In this document: in pieces, positions 53,705-63,239 of the stretch | How the letters are laid out: each line of letters begins with the position of its first letter | Position numbering within the stretch: position 1 is the first letter of the stretch | NCBI RefSeq assembly: GCF_014705615.1 | Contig: NZ_JACXJA010000008.1 | Span: forward strand, 100,383 to 164,382 | Source of the DNA: Paenibacillus oceani | GTDB taxonomy: Bacteria > Bacillota > Bacilli > Paenibacillales > NBRC-103111 | DNA length: 64,000 bases | Reading direction: 5' to 3' | Program-made: the position numbers and the translations under genes | The notes under the pieces: generated by a model | Database searches by the model: none | The model's input: only the letters and a program-made list of their open reading frames with translations | What the model was told of the DNA's origin: nothing

Positions 53705-55474
53705 ATGGAAACCAGGGAGTCGAAATGGAAGCGCTTCAAAGAGGGGCTCCGATCGTATGTTTGGATACTGGGCTTCATGCGGCCGTATCGGGGGATGCTC
53801 CTGCTGCTGGTGAGCTGCGGTCTGCTAATCGGTTTGGGCGAGCTGTCGATTCCGAGAATGATCGGGATTATCATCGATCAGATCATCCCCTCCAAGGATG
53901 TTGCCGCGCTTGACAAACTGCTGTGGATCTTCCTTGCCGTAATCGCCGTCATGTTGACCTTGTCAAGCGTCCGCAATCTGATCGAGCGCCGGATGCGGGA
54001 GTATACGTCCCGGGATATTCAGCTGCAATCTTTTCATCAGCTGCGCAGGCTTGGCTATCCTTACTTCGAGAATACGCCGACCGGCGAGATTTTGACCTTG
54101 CTTCGTTCGGATGTCGGCACCGTTCAGGAGCTGTACCGGCATCACATCCCGAATCTGATTACCCGGACGATTTTTATTCTCCTGTGTATCGGATTGATGC
54201 TTGGCTCGAGCATTACGCTTACTGTATTGTCGTTGTGCGCGTTTCTAATCTACTATTTCATCGGTCCGACGCTGGAAAGAAAAACCGGCATCCATCGCAG
54301 AGAAGCGTCGGAGCTGGATAAAAATTACCAGAAGCGAATCTACGATTCCGTCTCCGCAATGACGGAAGTGAAAGCTTACGGCGCAGAAAGATGGGTCTTT
54401 CAAGAGATCGATCAGAAATATAAAGCCTACTCGAAGCAATGGTTAAAAATGCTCGCCTATTTATACCGGTCGGAATCGTTCCGGCACTTCTCGCATTATG
54501 TCGGCGCAGCGCTGTTGTTTATTGCCGGCAGTTTCGAGATTCGAGAAGGACGAGTCCAGATCGGAGAGTTCATTACATTTCTTCTCTATTATTTTAGCAT
54601 GATGGGCTTCATGCAAGCTTTGATCGGCTCAATAACGGAACAGAGGCTGCTCCTCGTTCAGGTAGACCGGTTGTACCGGTTTATTCACCTTGTGCCCGAG
54701 GTGAAGGAAGCGGCGGAGCCTGTCTCGTTAGAAAACGTGCGCGGCGAAATTACGTTTGAGAACGTCTCCTTTGCTTACGGGAGCGGGACGCCTGTGCTGC
54801 GTGATTTTAATTTAACGGTTCGTCCGGGTGAAAGAGTCGCGCTGGTAGGCGAAAGCGGGAGCGGCAAAACGACGGTTCTGAAGCTGCTGAGCCGATTTTA
54901 CGATCCGCTGCAAGGCCGGATTTTGCTGGACGGGGTTCCGATCCGGGAGTTGTCGCTGGGGCAACTGAGGGAATCGATGGGATATGTGTTTCAAGAAACA
55001 TATTTATTCGGCAGTTCGGTCAGTGAGAATATCCGGTTCGGAAATCCGTTGTGTGCGGAGGAAGAGATAACGGCCGCTGCCGAACGTGCGGCCGCACATC
55101 CGTTTATCCGGCAGCTTCCGGAAGGGTACGGGACCTGGATCGGCGAGCGTGGCGTGAAGCTGTCGGGCGGGCAGAAGCAGCGCATATCGGTGGCGCGTAT
55201 GCTGCTCAAAAATCCGCCGATTGTATTGCTGGATGAAGCCACCTCCTCGCTCGATCGCGAGCATGAGCTGGAAATCGTCCGGTCGCTCCGAGCGCTGGAG
55301 CAGGCCACCGTCCTGACTGTAGCCCATCGGTTATCCACGATCAGGGATTACGACCGGATTGTCGTGATGGATCAGGGATCGATTGTAGAGGTCGGCGACT
55401 GGGAATCGCTTATGAAGCAGCGTGGTGTGTTGTATCAATTGTGGAGGGGGAGTGACGAATATGAAGCAGGCTAA
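53705..55474 (+). CDS. ABC exporter subunit (permease-ATPase fusion)
   Basis: This half-transporter has 589 residues from the ATG at 53705 (AGAGGAG 6 bases upstream); the GTG at 53678 has no ribosome site. Six membrane helices occupy about 20-320. The ATPase domain has Walker [10 protein letters not shown] (about 385), signature [14 protein letters not shown] and Walker [13 protein letters not shown], all consensus. It overlaps the next gene by 14 bases. The pair is divergent from the MarR-exporter operon. Substrates may be drugs, lipids or peptides. Confidence 0.93.
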   Translation: METRESKWKRFKEGLRSYVWILGFMRPYRGMLLLLVSCGLLIGLGELSIPRMIGIIIDQIIPSKDVAALDKLLWIFLAVIAVMLTLSSVRNLIERRMREYTSRDIQLQSFHQLRRLGYPYFENTPTGEILTLLRSDVGTVQELYRHHIPNLITRTIFILLCIGLMLGSSITLTVLSLCAFLIYYFIGPTLERKTGIHRREASELDKNYQKRIYDSVSAMTEVKAYGAERWVFQEIDQKYKAYSKQWLKMLAYLYRSESFRHFSHYVGAALLFIAGSFEIREGRVQIGEFITFLLYYFSMMGFMQALIGSITEQRLLLVQVDRLYRFIHLVPEVKEAAEPVSLENVRGEITFENVSFAYGSGTPVLRDFNLTVRPGERVALVGESGSGKTTVLKLLSRFYDPLQGRILLDGVPIRELSLGQLRESMGYVFQETYLFGSSVSENIRFGNPLCAEEEITAAAERAAAHPFIRQLPEGYGTWIGERGVKLSGGQKQRISVARMLLKNPPIVLLDEATSSLDREHELEIVRSLRALEQATVLTVAHRLSTIRDYDRIVVMDQGSIVEVGDWESLMKQRGVLYQLWRGSDEYEAG

Positions 55475-57206
55475 CCCCAAGCCGGATGTGCGATGGTATT
55501 GGCAATTCGTAGCCCCGTTCCGGAGAAACTATGCGGTGATGCTTCTCCTTATGCTTGCCCAGTGTCTAGTCACTCTTGGAGTTACCGGCATTCAAAAGTT
55601 TTTTGTCGACGATGTGATTCTTGTTGGCAGGTATGAGCGCTTGCCGGCGCTTATTGCCGTGTTCGTCGTTCTGATAATCGTATTTATGCTTCTATATATC
55701 CGGGTTGCCCACTATGTGTTTCTCAATCGGATGGACAGCAAACATTTGATCACCCGAAGTTTGATGGATGCGATTTTACGGCTGCCGCAGGCGGTATTCC
55801 AGCAGGAACGCACTTCCACATATGTGCACCATATGACCCATGATGCGGATTCGATCGCGCAAGTGTTATCCAATCGGATTCCGAGAGGGCTGCAGCATCT
55901 GTTTTACGTTTTCTCGATTTTTATGATCTTAAGCCAGATGGGGCCGATGATTGTGATCGTGACCGCAGCCCTTATCGTTTTTTATGTATGGATCGGCAAA
56001 TATTCCGGACCTATGATCAAACGAATCAGCCGGGAGGTCAACGATGAACGGATTCAGCTCGGTGTCGTCATCGAGGAAGGCATCTCCTCAACCCGCGAAG
56101 TGATCTCGTACAACCGGCAGCAGTGGGAGATGGACAAGTATCATTCCGGCTTTGCGCGTTATTTCCGCAAAGTGATGGAGGAAGGACGAAAGAGCAACCT
56201 ACAGTTGTTCATGACCGAACCGACCAAATGGGGAATTCACGTCGCTGTGCTCGGTTTCGGCGGGTATGCGGTGATCCGGGGGGATTTAAGCATCGGCATG
56301 TTCCTCGTCGCTTACCAATATATCGCCCAGCTGGTCAATTCCTTCCAGAACTTGTTCAATTTCAGCATGGATCTGTCGCGCGGCGTGGCATCGGCGGACC
56401 GTTTAAAGACGATCATGCGGCAAGCCGAGTCGCATTCGGGTACCCTTCGCTTGGGCGAGCCGGTCAACCATATCCGATTTCAACAAATCCATTTTACGTA
56501 TCCATCGCAAACGACCCCAGTATTCGAAGGGTTGTCTATGGATATTCCGGCCGGTCACAAAATCGCCCTGGTCGGCGTAAGCGGAGGGGGGAAATCGACC
56601 TTGCTGCAAATGCTGCTCCGAACGATCTCTCCCCAGCAAGGACAAGTCTTCATCAATCAGCAACCTCTGGAACAGCTGGCTGCGGATGACTGGAACCGGC
56701 GCTTGGCGATCGTGCTGCAGGAGCCTTATTTTTTCCCGGATACGGTACGTCAAAATGTAACGTTCGGCATGGACATAACCGAACAAGAGATGATCGATGC
56801 TTGCCGGAAAGCTCAAATTCATGAAACGATCATCCGCATGACGGACGGTTATGACAGCGTTCTCGGGGAACGGGGGATCACAATGTCGGGCGGGCAGCGG
56901 CAACGACTGGCGCTTGCTCGCGCCATGCTGCGCAATCCGGAAATTCTCGTGCTGGACGAAGCGACGTCCGCGCTTGATCTGGAGACGGAGCGACGGGTGA
57001 TGCAGGCGCTTGATCAGGACCGTCAAGGCAAAACGACGATCTTAATCGCCCATCGTTTATCCACGATCAAAAATGCGGATCTCATCTATTTTTTGGCCGG
57101 AGGGCAAATGGAACATTGCGGTTCCTATAAAGAGCTGTACAGCCGCTCTTCTGCATTCCGGCGATTGGCCGAGCTGGACGAGGAGCAGTTGATCTCCAGT
57201 TCATAA
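55461..57206 (+). CDS. ABC exporter subunit (permease-ATPase fusion)
   Basis: This half-transporter has 581 residues from the ATG at 55461, preceded by GGAGGGGG about 10 bases upstream; it starts inside the end of the previous gene. The membrane domain is at about 15-310. The ATPase domain has Walker A GVSGGGKST (about 375), signature MSGGQRQRLALARAM and Walker B ILVLDEATSALD. With the upstream gene it should form a heterodimeric exporter with two consensus ATP sites, unlike the degenerate pair on the other strand. Confidence 0.93.
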   Translation: MKQANPKPDVRWYWQFVAPFRRNYAVMLLLMLAQCLVTLGVTGIQKFFVDDVILVGRYERLPALIAVFVVLIIVFMLLYIRVAHYVFLNRMDSKHLITRSLMDAILRLPQAVFQQERTSTYVHHMTHDADSIAQVLSNRIPRGLQHLFYVFSIFMILSQMGPMIVIVTAALIVFYVWIGKYSGPMIKRISREVNDERIQLGVVIEEGISSTREVISYNRQQWEMDKYHSGFARYFRKVMEEGRKSNLQLFMTEPTKWGIHVAVLGFGGYAVIRGDLSIGMFLVAYQYIAQLVNSFQNLFNFSMDLSRGVASADRLKTIMRQAESHSGTLRLGEPVNHIRFQQIHFTYPSQTTPVFEGLSMDIPAGHKIALVGVSGGGKSTLLQMLLRTISPQQGQVFINQQPLEQLAADDWNRRLAIVLQEPYFFPDTVRQNVTFGMDITEQEMIDACRKAQIHETIIRMTDGYDSVLGERGITMSGGQRQRLALARAMLRNPEILVLDEATSALDLETERRVMQALDQDRQGKTTILIAHRLSTIKNADLIYFLAGGQMEHCGSYKELYSRSSAFRRLAELDEEQLISSS

Positions 57207-57298
57207 AATTCCGGGGAGAGCGTGGAAGTCCATCATCGATCGGTGAATCCGCCGTATTAGACCAATTCATTTTTTGAAAAAATGTGTGTTTGCATGTA

Positions 57299-57330
57299 TT
57301 GACTCTGACATTAATGTAAGGGTTTATGAT
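57299..57330 (+). promoter_or_regulatory. MerR-type promoter with dyad operator
   Basis: TTGACT (57299-57304) and TATGAT (57325-57330) are separated by 20 bases, too long for ordinary SigA use. The spacer is filled by the palindrome TGACATTAATGTAAG-type dyad (CTGACATTAATGTAAGGG). Overlong spacers with a centred dyad are the hallmark of MerR-family activated promoters. No merR gene is present in the window. Confidence 0.7.
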
Positions 57331-57420
57331 GGACCTACCGGTTGGGAGAACGACCGGGGCTAAAAGAGCCGGGCTTAGGAACGACTCGCAACTGCAGCTA
57401 CCCAACAGGAGGAATGACCG

Positions 57421-57741
57421 ATGAGTTTGTATGCTGTTGACGATACGACATTTCGAGGGATGATCCGCCAGCAAGGGGTGACGCTCGTCGAATTTGGAGC
57501 GGTGTGGTGCCCGCCGTGCAAAGTGCTTTTGCCGATCCTGGGCGATCTGGCGAGCGAATACGGGGAACGGCTGTCGGTGTTGAAAGTGGACTGCGACGAC
57601 TCCCCGACCCTCGCTTCCGAATTCGGAATTATGTCGATGCCGACCGTTATCGTATTTCATAACGGAGTACCGGTGGAGAAGCTGGTCGGGCTCCGGCCCA
57701 AAAGTGTGTATGCGGCGCTGCTTGCGAAGTACACAAGTTAA
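57421..57741 (+). CDS. Thioredoxin with WCPPC active site
   Basis: This is a 106-residue thioredoxin-fold protein. The redox motif is VWCPPCKVL (Cys30 and Cys33), with Pro where most thioredoxins have Gly (WCGPC). The cis-Pro loop MSMPTVIVF near 77 and the rest of the fold are normal, so it is cytosolic and should be redox-active, perhaps with altered potential. CAGGAGG lies 8 bases before the ATG. The MerR-type promoter 90 bases upstream suggests induction by metal, drug or oxidative stress. A CCGTCAC...GTGACGG hairpin follows the stop. Confidence 0.92.
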   Translation: MSLYAVDDTTFRGMIRQQGVTLVEFGAVWCPPCKVLLPILGDLASEYGERLSVLKVDCDDSPTLASEFGIMSMPTVIVFHNGVPVEKLVGLRPKSVYAALLAKYTS

Positions 57742-57925
57742 TGAGCCGTCACCCTCAGACCGGGTTAGAGGGAAAGTGACGGATGGAGAAATGCTTCCTA
57801 GCCTGGAGCAGCCGCCGGGAAGGATTTTTTACGGATACCGAGAATTGTAGTATTTGGAAGAGTCGATATCCATAAGTTGCCTATGCGATGGATCGAACAT
57901 GACTTCGAATGAGGAGAGGTTGCCG

Positions 57926-58423
57926 TTGTTTTATGTGAATTCCCGCGCCATCATCGAGCGCGAACGCGATGGCACAACCGAGATCATCATCCAGACGCGC
58001 AACAAGCCGAACCAACCGAAACAGCTGGAGCTTCCGGGAGGCGGCGTGGAGCAGTTCGAGTCGCTGACAAGCGCGCTGCGCCGCGAAGTGAAGGAAGAAA
58101 CCGGCCTCGATGTCGTGTGGATTGAAGGGGAAGATACGCGGATCGATACGGTCGGGATCAATCCGAATGTCGTCGTCGAATGTATCCGGCCTTTCACAGC
58201 ATACCAGACGATTAAAGGCGGAATCGACTCGGTCGGGTATTACTTTCTATGCAGAGCGGAAGGCGAACTGCTTCCCGAAGGCGATTGCGCGCAAAATCCC
58301 CGATGGGTCACCGTAGACGAGCTCGCCGAACTTATTCGCAGCGATCCGCTGCAGTTTATTAATATCGATTGTGCCGCGATCACGTTTTATTTGAAACACC
58401 GTATCCAATTGCCAGGTTTTTAA
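57926..58423 (+). CDS. NUDIX hydrolase
   Basis: This is a 165-residue protein with a complete Nudix box, GGGVEQFESLTSALRREVKEETGLDV (about residues 39-64), matching Gx5Ex7REVxEExGL. The family hydrolyses nucleoside diphosphates linked to another moiety; the substrate is unknown. The TTG at 57926 is chosen because GAGGAGAGG lies 6 bases upstream; an ATG at 57899 and a TTG at 57854 are in frame but have no ribosome site. Confidence 0.88.
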   Translation: MFYVNSRAIIERERDGTTEIIIQTRNKPNQPKQLELPGGGVEQFESLTSALRREVKEETGLDVVWIEGEDTRIDTVGINPNVVVECIRPFTAYQTIKGGIDSVGYYFLCRAEGELLPEGDCAQNPRWVTVDELAELIRSDPLQFINIDCAAITFYLKHRIQLPGF

Positions 58424-58471
58424 TCGGGACCGGTCTCTCCGGACAGGTGTGTAGCAAGTATAAACCGAAAC

Positions 58472-58504
58472 AAGTCTTTTTCCTTGCGGGGAAAGGCTTT
58501 TTTT
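58472..58504 (+). terminator. Rho-independent terminator
   Basis: AAGTCTTTTTCC pairs with GGGGAAAGGCTT (one or two wobble or mismatch positions) around TTGC, followed by a T run, after the NUDIX gene. Confidence 0.75.
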
Positions 58505-58627
58505 GCGTTTCGCAAAAAGGGTGTGCTTAAGCAAAAAGTGAAGCTTACCGCGATGGAGCCGTTTTGGTACATTGGAACCGGACAAAGTTCCGATCCGATA
58601 CGAGCCAATTCATGAGGAGGGTACACG

Positions 58628-59953
58628 ATGAAACAAAAAGAGAAAACGGCGGCCGCAGTGAAGGCAACGGCCGCTGCATGGCTAGCGATGTCCTTGATTG
58701 CATCCGGCTGTTCGAAAAACGAAGGAGGTCCGACGGGAGAAGCTGCCGGGGGTGCGGCGAAAGAACCGGTCATCAACACCGACCCGGTTACGTTGACCGT
58801 GTTTAACAGCAGTATGGGCGATGCCGCGTTCCAGACGTCGATCATCGAGCCGATTCAGAAAAAGTATCCGCATATGAAGCTGGACATGATTAAAAAATCG
58901 CCGGGGATGACGATGCCGGAACTGGTCGCTTCAGGCCGGGTGCCGGATATTATTTTTGGGGACAGCAGCGGGGATATTCCCGTGTACCGGGAGATGGACG
59001 TGCTCGCCGACCTTACGCCATACATCAAGACGTATAAGTTCGATCTGGATGCGCTGGACCCGGATATTGTCCAAGTGATCCGGCCGAACTTCCCGGACGG
59101 ACAGTTTCTGATGTTCCCGTTCTCGGTTAACATTGCAACCTTGCATTACAACAAGGACCTGTTCGATAAGTTCGGCGTCCCTTATCCGAAAGACGGCATG
59201 ATGTGGAGCGAAGTGCTGGACTTGGCGAAACGATTGACGCGTAAGGAAGACGGCGTCCAATACATCGGGTTCGATTTTGCGTTTAACGTCATGCTGCCGT
59301 ACAATCAGTTGTCCGCGACGATGGTAGACGCCAAAACGTTTAAGGCGAGTGTGAACAATGAGGCATGGAAGCAAGTATTCACTACGATGAAAGAATTTTA
59401 TTCGATTCCCGGAAACGAATGGGGCAAAGGGGTAGACGGCTTTCTCCGGACGAAGACGATTGCGATGTGGGCGGGGACAACGCTGTTTGGCAGTTTGCCG
59501 GATGCGACGAAAAACGGGCTTAATTGGGACGTAGTCGCATTGCCGTCGTTCCCGCAAGCGCCGAAAACGACGATTCAAATGTTCGCGCCGTTGATCGGCG
59601 TATCGAAAACGAGCAAACATCCCGATCAAGCGTTCCTCGCCGTTGCCCATCTGATGTCGGAAGAGATTCAAGGCAACAGTATGCGCCAAGGCCGCCCGAG
59701 CGCCCTGAAAAGCAAACAGCTGAAAGAAAATTTCGGGAAAGATGTAGAGGTTTTGCAAGGCCGCAACGCAGGGGCGTTTACTTATAACAAACTAGCGCCA
59801 ACGCCGCAACCTGTAACGAAATACGATGCAGCGGTATTCCCGATTTTACGCCAAAAATTTTACGATGCGGCGGTTACGGGAAAAGATGTCAACACGGCCT
59901 TGATGGAAGCGGAAGATTTGATCAACAAAGAACTGGAGAAGCTGAAAAAATAA
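58628..59953 (+). CDS. Sugar ABC transporter substrate-binding lipoprotein
   Basis: This is a 441-residue family 1 solute-binding protein with lipobox IASGC (Cys28). It shares the pocket motif HYNKDLFDKFGVPYPKDGMMWSE and the later MWAGTTLFGSL-type segment with the two other binding proteins in the window. No permease, ATPase, regulator or enzyme gene adjoins it, so it is a fully isolated importer subunit. GGAGGG lies 7 bases before the ATG. The 227 bases that follow show no clear terminator or gene. Confidence 0.9.
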   Translation: MKQKEKTAAAVKATAAAWLAMSLIASGCSKNEGGPTGEAAGGAAKEPVINTDPVTLTVFNSSMGDAAFQTSIIEPIQKKYPHMKLDMIKKSPGMTMPELVASGRVPDIIFGDSSGDIPVYREMDVLADLTPYIKTYKFDLDALDPDIVQVIRPNFPDGQFLMFPFSVNIATLHYNKDLFDKFGVPYPKDGMMWSEVLDLAKRLTRKEDGVQYIGFDFAFNVMLPYNQLSATMVDAKTFKASVNNEAWKQVFTTMKEFYSIPGNEWGKGVDGFLRTKTIAMWAGTTLFGSLPDATKNGLNWDVVALPSFPQAPKTTIQMFAPLIGVSKTSKHPDQAFLAVAHLMSEEIQGNSMRQGRPSALKSKQLKENFGKDVEVLQGRNAGAFTYNKLAPTPQPVTKYDAAVFPILRQKFYDAAVTGKDVNTALMEAEDLINKELEKLKK

Positions 59954-60180
59954 AGATCGCAGATCAAGCGTCTTCGGTTGCGAGGATGTCCCGGGGAATC
60001 GCTCCTCTGCCCGGAGGCTGTCTGATAGTTCAGCAGTCTCCTTTGGGCACAGTTTGGCACAAAAGTGCGCAGCGGCCGAACACGCAGCCCACTGCGGCTC
60101 ACTGTACCGATTACGGTTTGTATGGTAAGGTATTCCAAGAGGAAGGATGTAGTCGTCACGACTAAGGAAGGAAGGGCGAG

Positions 60181-60447
60181 ATGAGAAAATCGATCGTTCA
60201 ATCTCTCCTGGCTGGAATTATTATTGCGGTCGTCTATTATATGGTTCAGGTCGTACGGGGGATGTATCTAACCAAAGAGTATGTTCCGGACCTGTTTAAC
60301 GCATACGAATCCGTTGACTATTTGCAGCAGCAGACGGCGATCGGTACGATCTCCAGTCCGGTGTGGAGCGTGCTTGAAGCTTCAGGGCTGATTCTACTTG
60401 GAGCGGCTGTGTTTTATATCGGCAAAACGCTGTGGAGGAAAAGATAA
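60181..60447 (+). CDS. Small hypothetical membrane protein
   Basis: I do not recognise this 88-residue protein. Two membrane helices are visible (about 5-28 and 62-82), separated by a polar stretch of 35 residues (LTKEYVPDLFNAYESVDYL) and ended by KTLWRKR, so both ends should be cytoplasmic. AAGGAAGG lies 7 bases before the ATG. It stands alone between the binding-protein gene and the ABC-F leader. Confidence 0.7.
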   Translation: MRKSIVQSLLAGIIIAVVYYMVQVVRGMYLTKEYVPDLFNAYESVDYLQQQTAIGTISSPVWSVLEASGLILLGAAVFYIGKTLWRKR

Positions 60448-60570
60448 CCGGCCGGCTTCATCGAAGCCCGGGATGAACGGGGAGCTGGCGGAAGCGCAAA
60501 GGAAGGGGGAGGGAAGCGAAGAGAAGGGCCGTGCAGAAACATACGCTGCAATGTTTTTTGTACGCTCTAG

Positions 60571-60599
60571 TTGATCGGCGGTCTTGAACGTGATATGAT
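60571..60599 (+). promoter_or_regulatory. Promoter of ABC-F gene
   Basis: TTGATC at 60571-60576, a 17-base spacer and TATGAT at 60594-60599. It leaves a leader of about 245 bases before the ABC-F start. Confidence 0.75.
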
Positions 60600-60636
60600 A
60601 CGGTTAATTTGAATCCTAGGAGTTGAGAAGAATAAT

Positions 60637-60765
60637 GTGATTGTTCTTGCAGATTGTAATGAAATAAAACATCAAAGCGATTATTTCGCCTGTTTTATTC
60701 GTTATATGCAAGAAAGTTACGTTATTCGGATCACTCAACTTAAATATCCGGATCTGGTCCATTGA
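60637..60765 (+). CDS. Possible 42-codon leader peptide upstream of ABC-F gene
   Basis: From GTG at 60637 an open frame encodes 42 residues starting MIVLADCNEIKHQSDYF, containing FIRYMQESYVIRITQL and ending KYPDLVH. AGGAG lies about 14 bases upstream, a little far. An overlapping ATG at 60635 is followed at once by TGA, giving an alternative minimal start-stop. The stop codon lies inside the hairpin ATCCGG/CCGGAT (60746-60775). Ribosome stalling here would change the folding that leads to the terminator at 60791. Confidence 0.5.
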   Translation: MIVLADCNEIKHQSDYFACFIRYMQESYVIRITQLKYPDLVH

Positions 60766-60790
60766 CGGGCCGGATTTGCTGTATTTATTT

Positions 60791-60830
60791 GAGCTGCTGA
60801 AAGGTAACTTTCTTGCGGCTCTTTTATTTT
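60791..60830 (+). terminator. Attenuator terminator before ABC-F gene
   Basis: GAGC-GC-GAAAG pairs with CTTTC-GC-GCTC around GTAA, followed by TTTTATTTT. It ends 19 bases before the start codon, and the ribosome site lies beyond it. This is the expected place for antibiotic-responsive attenuation. Confidence 0.85.
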
Positions 60831-60849
60831 CTATACAGGAGGATATTTT

Positions 60850-62328
60850 ATGTCATTAATCAATGTAGTCAATTTGACATTTGCCTACGACGGCAGTTAC
60901 GATAACATTTTCGAGAACGTCAATTTCCAGCTCGATACCGACTGGAAGCTGGGATTTACGGGCCGCAACGGAAGAGGGAAGACGACCTTTCTGAACTTGC
61001 TACTCGGCAAATATGAATACAGCGGCACGATTTCGGCTCATGTCCATTTCGACTATTTTCCGTACCCGGTCGATAACAAGGAACAAAACACAGTGGATGT
61101 AGTCGGCGACATTTACCCGGATTATGTCCATTGGCAATTGATGCGCGAGCTGTCGCTGCTTGACGTATCGGAGGACGTCTTATATCGTCCCTTCGACTCG
61201 TTGTCTAACGGAGAACAGACGAAGGTGCTGCTGGCCGCCTTGTTTTTGAAAGAAAACCGATTTCTGCTGATCGACGAACCGACCAATCATCTCGATAAAG
61301 AAGCAAGAAAACGGGTCAGCGATTATCTCAGCAAGAAGAACGGTTATATCCTCGTCTCCCACGATCGGGCGTTTCTGGATAACTGCGTCGACCATATTCT
61401 CTCGATCAATAAGACCGATATCGAAATCCAAAAAGGCAACTTCTCGGACTGGTGGGCCAATAAACAAAGACAGGACGATTACGAGCTTGCGGAGAACGAA
61501 AAGCTGAAAAAAGATATTCAGCGCCTGTCGGAATCGTCCAGAAGGACGGGGAACTGGTCGCACGAAGTGGAGAAAACGAAAAACGGCACTAGAAATTCCG
61601 GCTCCAAGGTGGATAAAGGGTATGTCGGCCATAAAGCCGCCAAAATGATGAAACGGTCCAAATCGATGGAGCACAGGCAGCAGTCCGCGATCGAGGAAAA
61701 GTCCAGGCTGCTGAAAAATGTGGACACGTCCGAAAGCTTGAAGATTTCTCAGCTGACATATCATAAACACCAGCTTGTCGAGCTTGACAAAGTATCGATC
61801 TATTACGGTGAGAGGCAGGTTTGTCCGGAGACCAGCTTTACGATCGGGCAGGGGGATCGAATCGCGCTGGCGGGGAAAAACGGCTCCGGCAAGTCAAGCC
61901 TGATCAAGCTGATTTGCGGTGAGGATGTATCCTATACGGGCATGTTCCGAAAAGGAAGCCAGCTGAAAATCTCTTACGTCTCCCAGGACACCTCGCATCT
62001 ACAAGGATCTTTATCGGATTATGCGAGAGAGCATGAGATTGACGAAAGCTTGTTTAAATCGATTTTAAGGAAACTGGATTTCTCCAGAGTCCAATTCGAG
62101 AAGGATATCTCCACGTATAGTGGCGGCCAGAAGAAAAAAGTGCTGATTGCCAAAAGTCTTTGTGAGAAAGTGCATTTGCACGTCTGGGATGAGCCGCTCA
62201 ATTACATCGACGTTATTTCCCGGATGCAGATCGAGGAGCTGCTGCTCGAACATTCGCCGACGATCCTGTTCGTGGAGCATGACAGCGAATTTTGCGACCA
62301 TATTGCTACGAAAGTCGTCGAGCTGTAA
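60850..62328 (+). CDS. lsa: Lsa-family ABC-F ribosomal protection protein
   Basis: This is a 492-residue soluble protein with two ATPase domains and no membrane segment. The start SLINVVNLTFAYDGSYDNIFENV and Walker A GRNGRGKTT are characteristic of the Lsa group. The first signature is LSNGEQTKV (about 118), followed by LLIDEPTNHLD. A charged interdomain linker (about 190-300) has the antibiotic-resistance-domain form. The second domain has GKNGSGKSS (about 343), YSGGQKKKV and WDEPLNYID. Lsa proteins dislodge lincosamides, streptogramin A and pleuromutilins from the ribosome. Expression should depend on the leader with its reading frame and terminator. Confidence 0.93.
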   Translation: MSLINVVNLTFAYDGSYDNIFENVNFQLDTDWKLGFTGRNGRGKTTFLNLLLGKYEYSGTISAHVHFDYFPYPVDNKEQNTVDVVGDIYPDYVHWQLMRELSLLDVSEDVLYRPFDSLSNGEQTKVLLAALFLKENRFLLIDEPTNHLDKEARKRVSDYLSKKNGYILVSHDRAFLDNCVDHILSINKTDIEIQKGNFSDWWANKQRQDDYELAENEKLKKDIQRLSESSRRTGNWSHEVEKTKNGTRNSGSKVDKGYVGHKAAKMMKRSKSMEHRQQSAIEEKSRLLKNVDTSESLKISQLTYHKHQLVELDKVSIYYGERQVCPETSFTIGQGDRIALAGKNGSGKSSLIKLICGEDVSYTGMFRKGSQLKISYVSQDTSHLQGSLSDYAREHEIDESLFKSILRKLDFSRVQFEKDISTYSGGQKKKVLIAKSLCEKVHLHVWDEPLNYIDVISRMQIEELLLEHSPTILFVEHDSEFCDHIATKVVEL

Positions 62329-62387
62329 GGCTGCTCGTCAGGCTGGAAATCCGCGGTACTCTTAAGTCTGACGCCAAGGGGAAAAGG

Positions 62388-63239
62388 ATGAACGAGCAGT
62401 TGCTTGATCAAAGGCTGGAACTTGTGAAAGCCGAAATCGGAGATTTGCCGTATCGGGAGCTCAAGGTCATTACGACGGGCTGCGAGAAAGATGTGGTTAT
62501 TTTGGATCAACAAACGGTTCTTTCGTTTTTTCGCGACGGTCTGCGGACCGAGACATACGACGCAAGACAAGAGCTGATTCGCCGGTTAGCCATGCAGTCG
62601 GAGGCGATTTTACCGGTGTGCCGGTATCGGTCGCAGGCGAATCATTTCGCCGTGGAAACCTATGTCCCGGGAGAACGGATTACGCCTCGGCTTGTGGAGG
62701 AAAATCCGGAAGAGGGGCGGCGGATCGGCAGCGCGGTGGGAAGCTTATTAAGGCAGCTTCACCGTATGCCCGCACAAGGGCTCGGCCTGCGGTCCGGATT
62801 TGTTCAGGATGTGTCGAGGGATATGGAGTCCGGGCTGAAGCTGCTGGAGACCCGGCTGTCTGCTTCTGAGATTCGGCACGTGACGGTATTCCTGAACGAG
62901 TATTATGAGAGCGCGGCGACGGTGGAGACCTGTGTTGTGCATGGAGATTTCCATTTCGATAACATCGTGTGGGATTCGGATGCCGGCCGCCTGGGAGTAT
63001 TGGACTTTGGCGAAGCGGGCGTGGAAGACCCGGCGCTGGATTTGATGTATATGCGTTATTATCGGGAGGAGTTCCGGCATGCGGTGCTTGAGGCATACGG
63101 TTCGGAGGATAGCGGGTTGTATGACAGGAATCAAATGTATGACCGGATCTACGGTTTGTACGATATGATCGAGAATATCCGGAACGACCCCAGGAAGCCT
63201 GACTTCCATAAAGGGTACGCGAGATTTTTTGAAAGTTAA
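62388..63239 (+). CDS. Aminoglycoside phosphotransferase-family (APH) protein
   Basis: This protein has 283 residues from the ATG at 62388, which has AAGGGG about 8 bases upstream; the open frame begins at 62292 inside the end of the ABC-F gene. The catalytic loop is VVHGDFHFDNIVW (about 185) and the metal motif is VLDFGEAGVEDPALDL (about 206). These are the kinase-like motifs of the APH/choline kinase superfamily, which phosphorylates small hydroxylated molecules or drugs. It is 59 bases after the ABC-F gene and may share its transcript, giving a two-gene antibiotic-response unit. The substrate is unproven. Confidence 0.88.
   Translation: MNEQLLDQRLELVKAEIGDLPYRELKVITTGCEKDVVILDQQTVLSFFRDGLRTETYDARQELIRRLAMQSEAILPVCRYRSQANHFAVETYVPGERITPRLVEENPEEGRRIGSAVGSLLRQLHRMPAQGLGLRSGFVQDVSRDMESGLKLLETRLSASEIRHVTVFLNEYYESAATVETCVVHGDFHFDNIVWDSDAGRLGVLDFGEAGVEDPALDLMYMRYYREEFRHAVLEAYGSEDSGLYDRNQMYDRIYGLYDMIENIRNDPRKPDFHKGYARFFES

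Noticed and set aside
48781..57206. Possible single large antibiotic-biosynthesis island spanning the exporters
   Set aside because: No biosynthetic enzymes, carrier domains or precursor peptides lie among the exporters; the genes fit regulated drug efflux.
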